Assembly (NCBI GenBank): GCA_036583965.1
Contig: JAZBQD010000026.1
Span: 2,415,400 to 2,479,399, forward strand
DNA: 64,000 bases
Direction: 5' to 3'
From: Prunella strophiata
Lineage: Eukaryota > Chordata > Aves > Passeriformes > Prunellidae
A model generated the notes under the pieces. The model ran no database searches. It had not been told where the DNA came from and saw nothing but the letters and a program-made list of their open reading frames with translations. Below, in pieces: positions 1-9,500 of the stretch; within the stretch, counting starts at the first letter, position 1; each line of letters opens with the position of its first letter. Both the position numbers and the translations under genes were made by a program.

Positions 1-385
1 AATTTTTTCAAGGTCTCTGGAGTACAAAAGTTGAAACTTGTGGCCTGGAATCAAGTAATTTTTAGCAGACAGTAAATGTGCTAATTTGATAAAGTAATTT
101 GAATACAGAAAAAAAAGCCCTGGAAAAACTAACTTGTGGACAGTTAGAAGTGACAGGGGTACTAAGGAAAACATTTATGAAAAGGAAGCAATTAATAGGT
201 ATAAATTATATCAATTTATCCCACAGATTCTTCAGGGCAGAAATCTCACTGTGTTTAACTGACACCCAATAGAAAATGGTCCTACTCTTACTGAAAGACA
301 TAAAGCCCCCACCTTCCTGTGAGCTAAGCCTGTACACAAAATGTGAAAAACTGTAATTATATCAGCTTTTAGTAGGGTTACTTAC
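1..385 (-). other. ZDHHC15 intron 9 (partial)
   Basis: This is AT-rich intronic sequence following the exon 9 donor. I looked for the expected next ZDHHC15 exon on the minus strand and saw none. Confidence 0.8.
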
Positions 386-512
386 CTAGAGGCAATAGGC
401 AGCAACCAGAGTTTTTTTTCTTCTCCAAACACTTGCTGGAGATTCTTCACAAAGCCAAGATTGAATCCATTTTTATCTGGGCCATTTTGAAACACTGGAG
501 CTGAGAAAGCCT
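386..512 (-). CDS. ZDHHC15: ZDHHC15 coding exon 9 (start of C-terminal domain)
   Basis: This exon encodes [20 protein letters not shown] and on to [10 protein letters not shown] (residues 248-289) plus two bases. It includes the conserved KNLQQVFG segment with the Asn typical of the PaCCT region. The acceptor is TTTGCAG and the donor AG|GTAAGT is strong. The next exon, expected to carry GDG-H-S-F-like sequence, is absent from 1-385. Confidence 0.94.
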
Positions 513-3500
513 CTGCAAACAGAGATAATTTCAGTGGAAAAAAATGAAAATCAATGGCAAACACTGTGAAACAGGGTTGTGCATCTTGTAACTATCTAAA
601 GACAATGTGATTTAATGGATTATAGAGATACAGCACTACAAAGTTTCAAAATAATGGTTTTCCCCATTTTACAAAGCCTATAAAGACTTTCCAGGTGAAG
701 GCAGAAATTTGGTCTTTTAACTGAACCTAGAGAATGGGTTGTTTCATCCAGAGAATGGAGATAAAAGATCTTCCTGTGGGACTTGATGAAATTCAGAGGG
801 TAAAAGTTTCTAGGTAAAAAACTCTGCAGAATGAAGCAGGTTGATGTTCAGTGCATATTCCAGAAGTGGCACTGCAGATTTAATTCACCTCATTCATTAA
901 TGTTATAATGAACAAGCACTAGGGACAAACAAATGCAAATAAACTCTGAGTTCTGGTGGAGCATAAAATTAAGAAAAGAAAGGAGAGAAGAACCTTGAGT
1001 GCCTTAGGAACAGTTTGATCTCCCTTCTCAGCTGCTGCACAGGTCTGATGTTTTGGGATAGATGAGCTTCAGTGCCCCATGAAATGACTTTTGAAGTAAA
1101 TAACTTGATAAAATCAGAATATTTGCTCACTCTTGATAGTGTCTGTTTTGCTACAAAAGTTTATCCCAAAAGTTTTGAAAGCTGAACATTTATCTGAGGA
1201 AAGGCAAATAAATTTTGGCAAAATTATACTATTTTTAGATGATAATTTCTTTGACTTTACAGTCACAACTTCTTTGCTTTTATCAGTAAGGTGGACACTG
1301 TTTCCCAAGCTCACCAAGCTGACTGGGGTGCACCCCAGCACAGAAGCATAACAAACCATTATTCCTGAAAAGCTGCACTCATTTCACAGCAAATGTAGTT
1401 TTACATATGCATAACACTTTTATAATTGGACTTCCACACTTTAAGGCTCTGGTTTCCCTAACAAAGCATTTGTCACACCATCTGATAAATGCAGCTCATT
1501 TGCAGTGACAAATTTCTGCAGCTTCTACCAAAATCTTAAATCTTCCTCCCCTCATAAACTAGCAGGAACCTACAGAAATAGAACAAATGCCTTTTTTCTT
1601 CTCTTTTTTTCTTCTTACAGAACCTTTGGTGTGTCTTACTAGAAGGAACAGACAGAAGAGCCTTACCTAGAGTGGATCTGTTCCTGCTGACAAGCCAGCA
1701 GTGGTAACCAAACAGAAACATGAGGCTTACAAAGAACATGATTGCCACAAAGAGAAGGAAAAGGATGTGAAATTTGGAACGTCCATTGGTCAGCTCACCC
1801 TGGAGAAAGCAACACAGAAAAAGTGATGGGAACAAATTAAAGATGGAAATTATTTGTACTTAGAAATATAATTCTAAAACTCCTATTGGGAGTTCTCAAA
1901 CTTTTACAGACAAAAGTGAACTTTACTATATAAAGCAAAGAGAGACAAAGAAATGGATGTGGTTCATTTCCCCTCCTGTACCACAGCACAAAGAGTGGGG
2001 GGTGTTATTAACCCTTGGTATGGCTCCAAACCCACCACAGCTGCCCAGGAGCTCTTGAAGCCCTGGTTAAGTTCTGCTGAGTTTCCTGTGCATACATTAA
2101 AATTCTGCACCTTGCTCAAGGTAATCCCAGAGATACCTGCCCTCCACATCTGCAGCTATTTGGGAGTGTTAGAACTGAACAGAGATGGATGGGGAAGGTG
2201 TAAAAGCCAAGTGGGATGTTCCAAGCAGAAGAAAGGCTCCTTTCCCTCTACAGCAGAAGAGCCAGGTGCCAGAGGTGCCCAGCAGTGACACAGGCAGGCT
2301 CTGGGGACCTCCCGGGCTCAGGGCAGTGCCTTGCTGAGTGTGGGGAACAATTAGTGCACAGCAAAGGTACTTAAACACAAACATACAGAGTTATTGAGCA
2401 GAGGGGACAGAAATAGTGACCAAGGGCCAGTGTCTTACTGGAGCTGTCAGCTGGCCTTTCTTGCATAGAGACAATCAGCAGTAACTGCATAAAAGCCTCC
2501 TTTGGGTCACTGCTTTTAAATTGAGAAAGGAGGCCTGTGGGGGTTAGAAAATGAACAAGGGTTTTTGACCTGTTTTTTTCTTTTCAGTAAATATGTACAA
2601 ATCATTGCCAGGATGTTACATGTCAATGCCAAACTTTCCAAGGTACACCCATGCAAACACAAGGACAGGGAAGGGACAGAACCTCTCTGCCAGAAAATAA
2701 TCTACAGCCTGCAATTCCTGAAGGCTACTTGCTTCTTGCTCTGTGCATTTTGGACATGTAACAGGAGGTGGACTCCCAAAGGGCCCAGGAAACACCTCCC
2801 AGGAAAATGCAGCCCCTCCACTGCCTGAGAGCAGCAAAGCACCGAGAGTCACTAAAGCCCAGGAGACTGACAGGAGATGAAAAATAACCGGATTTCATGA
2901 CTTACTGTCCAATACTTAATGAAATACTTGAAGACTGTTGCAGCAATATACAAGCAATACAACAAAGAATAGGCTAAGAACAGTAGAAAGAATTTGTAGT
3001 TAGAAAATCCAATGCAGTTATTCACCCTGGAGGACAAAAGCAAAGTTGAAATCAGGATTGGTGCAGCACACAGTGGTTGTAACACAAAGAGCACGACCGG
3101 TTTGGGGGGTTTGAAAGCCCTGGATCACACACCCGGGTTTGCCAACGAGCAGCTCCCCTCAGTGGCCGAAAGGAAACAGAACTGATGGCTCTGCTTTTCA
3201 CTCCAACCCCTCCTGCGGGCCAAGGAGAAGCACAGTTCCCATTTTTGCAATTGTTTCAAGGCTGGTGCCACAGGTAAATGGGCCACAGAGGCAGCAGCTC
3301 GTTCCTCCTGTCTGGGTCTTGTCTGCCAAGGAAATCAGGGCTGGGAGTTCTGTGCTACTTCTTCCTCTGCAAACCTCAGGAGCCACCTCACCCCTGCCTG
3401 TTTGTTCACATACAGCCCAATTAACCCACACCTGGTTAGAATTCTCCATGCACAGGACAAGTCTAGAAAGGAACACTGGGATGTCCAAAAAACCCTAGTG

Positions 3501-6500
3501 GGTGTTTGTGTCAGAACTCAGGTTTGGAAATCCTCTACAGTTTTGATCACCAGGAAGGTTCAGGTAGGGAAATGTTTGTGTTGTTTCTGAATTCTTAAAT
3601 CTTCCTTTTTTTTTTTTTTTTAAGAAAAAAAGGAGGAATTTAAGAAATTTAGCATCAGAAATTCTGAAAGGTGCAAAGCTCAATTATTCCATGCAGCTTT
3701 CTGCACAGACTGTCTCTGACCAGCATCAGTTCAGAAACATTCCATGTGCAAATGTTGTTATTGGAAGCACCCCAAGTGCAGTTGAAACACTGAGAGAGCC
3801 CAAAGGAAAGGCTAAGCTGGAGTTCCTTTCAAATTTGAATAATAGTTAATGAGTGAATTAGCAGTTGGGGTTTAAATTTTATCAATATAATAGCATTCTT
3901 ACACATGGGTTATGGAGTGAATATGAATGATTTGTTAAAATTTAATTTCAGGCAATTTCAAAGTGCAATTATTTTATAAGTTTCCTAAACTAAAGAGATG
4001 GATGGCCTAAAATGTGAGAGGCATACAGACATGAGAGGCATACAGAAATATATCTAAGTAACCTTTCCTTTCAGAAAACCACAAACCAGTATCTAGGACA
4101 TACCATGGACAGTGATGATCCATTTTTAGCACGCACCTGCATAAGGACAAAAAAGAAAAATGGAAGATTTTTAATTGGCACTTCATTACCAACTGCAGAT
4201 CAACAGCAAAACTTTGATTTTAGTGAGGTTTCTAGAGATACTCAAAATGATGATTTCTCTAAGTTTTTTAAGGTAGATATAATTTTAAGGTGGAACATTT
4301 CTTAGTGTTTGAAGACCAACTAATGTCCTTAGTCCTTGTGGAGATAAAGAGACACGAGAATGATTTCTGCCCTAGAGCACTGCTGGCTGCAGCTGGAACA
4401 GAGACCCTGGGAACATTTTTGTGTAAAAAGGCAGATGAAGGAGCAGCCCACTCACAAAACCTTGTAGTGACTGCACTTGTGAAGGACAACCCATGACTTA
4501 CATGGCACAAACAGAGCAATGGTGACAACGGTCAGGTTTGATCAGCTGGCATCTGTCACAGAACCGAATCCCTGGAATTAGAGACAAATTAATACAAAAC
4601 AATGGAAAAGTGGTTGTTTTTTTTTTATGTGTTAGTTGATACTGTGCTCATTTCCTAGCTCTTCTTTTTCTTTCCTCTATCACTTCAGCAGGTGACCTGG
4701 TGTATGCTGCAGGTCACAATCAGGCAAGCAACACTCATAGCTCTGATGGAGACTTGCAGATGGGACAACAATCAGTGAAAGCATAAAATCACAGAACTAT
4801 GGAATGTTTTGGGTCAGCAGGGACTCTAAACTTCATCTTGTTCCACCTCATGCCATGGGCAGGGACACCTCCCACTGTTCCAGGCTGCTCCAAGACCTGT
4901 CCAACCTGGCCTTAGACACTTCCAGGGATCCAGGGGCAGCCACAGCTGCTCTGTGAACCTGAGCCAGGGCCTGCTCACCCTCACAGGAAGGAATTCCTTC
5001 CTAACATCTATCTCAAACCTGCTCTAACTTATACAGCCAGCTCAAAAGTGACAAACCAAAGCTGTATGCTTGCATCCACATTTACTCAGAGTACCTGCAC
5101 TTCATTTTGATAATTCTCTATTTATTCCAGTTCTCTGCTTCAAAACTCTTTGGCTTGCCTGACAGAAACGAGCAGGTCAGAGCCTCCAATATGAACACAG
5201 ATTTCCTTAAACTGTGAAGGGAGTGCAGCAGGCATTTAATCACTGAACACAGTCCAGAAAACTGGTCACAGAAGTATGTCCTGCATCTTTATGCCAGACT
5301 CCATTTTAAGTAAAAATTATGATAGATTTGCTTATTCTATTGCTATGTCTAAATACAGACAGCACATGTGGGCTTTGGGACTGTAAATCCAAAGGGTAAC
5401 TGTAGGAATGTGCCCCCTGTTGGCGGAGTAATAAAACTGTCCTTTGTCTCCTTAAAAAGGAAAAAGCCCAGAAGTTTCTCTCACCACTTAGCAAAGGGGA
5501 CACCTTACAGGACAAAGGGGATTTCACCTTAAATTTAAGGACAGCTAATTGGACAGAAGCCAATAAGTCCCACCTGGGCAATTTACTAGAAAAGCAAGTG
5601 AACAAAGAAACTAATTGTTTTTGTAAGGTGTTTTACTAGGTACAAGGCTTGCTTGCACCTAGATTGGTTTTTCTCTCTGTTATTTTGCCTTTTATTAAAA
5701 CCTTTTTGTTTCCAACACAACTGCAAGAGCCATCCTGCTCATTATGCCTTCTGCCAGGTAGCTGGGTTATCTGGGGTGTATTATAACTTGCTGAGGGCTT
5801 AAAAGATCTGGCCTGAGGCAAAAAATAATACAGGTAACATCTTGCTTCTCAAAGGCAGCACCTGGAACTGCACTGAATTAGAGGGCTCAAGGCTTTTTTT
5901 TGTTTTCCCTGAGAGCAAGGGAGAGCAGGAGTCAGTGAGTGCCTGGGAATGCTGCTGGTCAGCAGGGTGCTCTGTGCTGCTGGGTGTGTGTGGGTGGTTT
6001 GCTGGGCTGACCTCCATTCCCTGTCCTCGTGTAGACCGGCAGCTTCCTGGCGATCTCGGCGAGGATCTGCCGCTGCACCTCGGGCCTCTCCTCGCTCTCG
6101 TAGCGCTCCTGGTCAGCGTAGGACATGTGGAACTGCAGGCACAAGGCACCAGAGCAGCAGTCACCCAGGGGCAGCAGAGGGCATTGCAAGCACAGCTGAG
6201 CCTGAGCTTGGAAAGGTTTTTACCTCCTGCTCCTGAGACTAGTGCAGTGGGAAAATGGGGTTGTTAAGAAGACAAAGGGAAGTAGTGAGTGCTTGAGAGC
6301 CAGAATACTGAGAGACACAGCAGTGAGAAATGGAAAAGTGAAATTAAGGCTCATAAAACAACTTACTAGAATTGCTCCTATTGCTGCTCTAGATGAATAC
6401 CTTTACTCACCTTTATAACACGTTCAACACCTCTCTAGTGAGCAAGAACTTTTATGTTTTTAAATTTTTAAAACTGGGATTAGTTGTTATTTATGAATTT

Positions 6501-9500
6501 ACATTCTTGTAATCAGGATCAGAGCAATGCTGAGTATATTTGCAGTGACCTCATTTTGTTGCCTCAATCTGAGTGTTTCATTAGTATTTCATAGAGAGGT
6601 AAAACAAAATGTAAAAAAAAAGTAAATCTACTAATCCAAGCAACATGACAAAGTAAATATTTGGTTGAAAAGAATTAAAACACATTTGCCTCTGACTCTC
6701 CTCTTCAGATCAACTAGACTGAAGGATTTTTGAGTTCTCTTTAACATCTGTGCTTTTGTTTTGCAAGGAATGAAAGGTGTTGGCTCTCTTACCTTTTTGC
6801 CTGGTGGTATTGGGAGAGTGAAAACAGACTTCCAATATGTCCACACAAAGAGCACAAAGAGAATATGGAATACTACAAGATAGGCCACTAAAAACAAAAT
6901 GAGAAAAGAAAAAAAAACAGAAACAGAGCAATGACTTCTTAAGTAAAGGTTTCATCCATGATGGGCATAATTCAAATTCTTCACAACAATGTAAAAAAAA
7001 AAAAAAAAAAGAAAGGAAAAGACAGATGTCCATCCAGTGCCACCCATTATTTCAGTCTAGCTAAACCTTATGGCTCAGGGTCAGCAGCTCAGGAGTGACC
7101 AAACTCAGAGCCTCCCCTGCTCCACCTGATCCCAAGCTGTGAGTGAGGAAGATGCAGCTGTCAGAAAATTGTCCCACAGGGCAGGTGACAACCCTGTATC
7201 CCTGGGAATGACAGGATTCCTGTCTCTTCCCCATATCTCAGGCACAAGTCCAGCAGAACTGGTGCTGAGCAGGGGAATTTTGCAAAGCTCCAGCACCTCC
7301 CAGTATTGGGGTTCAGTTACTGCTAAAACCAGTGGGAAGCAGAGTGTGCACTGTCCACCCCTGCACCATGTTCTTCTTGTGAGAGCAGAGAGAAATAATA
7401 TGAGCTTTATATCATCAGAAAAAGCCAAATGTCTTATTAAACATCTTTTACATTTGCCACAGTTGATACAATAAATCAGGAAAACTTCCCTCAAATTGAG
7501 CAAAATAGGGCTTGTGATTACTGAGGAAGAATTGCAAACCAGCCCATGTCAGAACAATCTTAGTTCAATGTGCAAACCTGATTCCAGAGCCTTTGGCATT
7601 AGCAGGCATTCCATGGACAGGGAGCCAAAGGAGCTGTCCTTCACCTGCACAGACTATTTGCCATTTCTTTAACACTCAGCTCATTAAGATATTATCAAAG
7701 TTACAAGATAGTTTTATTTAAATATATAATTTCCCATTTCATTTAAGCTTCAAATTCTAGAAAATAAGATTAAAATAACTACTTGAAAAGAGAAATCTCA
7801 AATTCAAACACTTCTTAACTATGTCAAAACACTTCTTTTCCTGTGTGAAAATTGGTAAAAAAGGCCAAATGCATCTGTGAGACTTTCTAATGAGATGGTA
7901 AATGATGGGACACATCTCACAAGGATGTGATGGACTGTGGGAAGGAGCTGTGAATCACAGCTAAGTCATTCTCATGCTCCAAGCTGGTTTGAGATGTTAT
8001 CCTCACACTACAGGTGGAGCTGAGCCATTTTTAATTAATATGGAGGGAGATAAATCTTGCAACAGGTTTAACTTTGTTGATCAGCTTAGCAGCACATTAG
8101 AGGAAGCTGACCTGGAGATGCACTAACAGATTAGGCAACAATTAACTTTCTTTTGCAGAGTAGTCATTAACATCCTGCTTTCTGCAGAGACTTCAAACAT
8201 TAGAACTGCTCTATAGGGGAAAGAGAATTTACTGGATGCAGCAATCTGGAGGATCTTTAAATGTCAGCTGGCACTGCTCTTCATGGAACAGCTTTCACTA
8301 CACCTACTTCTGTCCTTCATAACCCCTGAAGAAGAAAGTCACCAAGAGAACAGCTGGATTAGCCAAAAGCATCCAAAGCACCTCCAGGAAAGAAGGAGAA
8401 AAATATTAAAATATCCACTGACTCCTTATTCTTAGCACATGGCCATTACCTCCACCAACACACCAGTCTCAAGAGTGTCATTGAGCAATCCTGCTGTGTT
8501 GTGACTCAGGATCTGTTAGTGGGCACCAGAGCTGAGAGAGAAAGCTTATCAAAAATAGCTTTCACTGAAAGATCAAACGGAACAGCAAAAAAAGCCAGGT
8601 GGGCTGCAGATGGGAACTAGTATTTTCTGTTTGGCTTGTAAAATCAGCTCTGGAAATGTGAAAGGGAGAAGAGGGGTGTGGGTGTGCACAGACACACACA
8701 GGTTTTCCTGAAAGAGTCAGGGCCATCAAAGCCTTTCCATCTTCTGCCCAGACTGAGACTAGACAGAGCATTTCCCAGTGCACCCAGGAGGTGCAGCATG
8801 CTGGGTACCTCAGGAGGGTGCAGTCACAGGAAGGAAACACTGAAAGAGGATGTACCTTTCAAAAAATGACAGCAAGTATTTCTGATATTTCAGCCAGAAC
8901 ATTTGTGAGTCCTTTTACACAAGGGTTGCATGCAAATAATAAATTATCACACGTACCTTTCTCCACAGGGTTGCTCACAGTCACTGGAAAAGAAAAAAAA
9001 CATGTGTCCACAGAGGAAATATGAATTCCAGAGAAGTTTGTGACAATTAACATTTCTATGTGAAATACAGCCATTTAAGGAAAAATGTTCAAATTCAAGA
9101 GGCAAAGAGAGAACCCACAGTTCAGCATCAAACCAAAAGCATCTGTAACAACTCTTCACTCACACACACACCCACAGCAAGATGTTCACTCACTCTTACT
9201 TGTGCAGTGTTTTCCCTGCTTATAAAATATATTCTGTATATTTTGCATTAGATATATGATCAAAGCAATCCTCTGGTGACAGTGAGAAGATCACCAGGGC
9301 TCCTCTAGCACCTGCATTTACCACATACTTGCAGCTGCTTTCTACTGGTCTGCAGGTGATCCTGACCCTCCACTGTCCCAAAGCATTTCTGCATCAGCAG
9401 GATCAAAAAGTTACAAATTTCTCAGCTTTGGCCAAGTCAGCAACTGCAATGACTTCATTGTTTTTACACTTCCTACCAGCAGAAATTTTACAACCCCTTC

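Larger units (their letters stand above)
4572..6011 (-). other. ZDHHC15 intron 4
   Basis: This intron holds a CR1 fragment and an LTR-like element, listed separately. The remainder is unremarkable. Confidence 0.85.
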
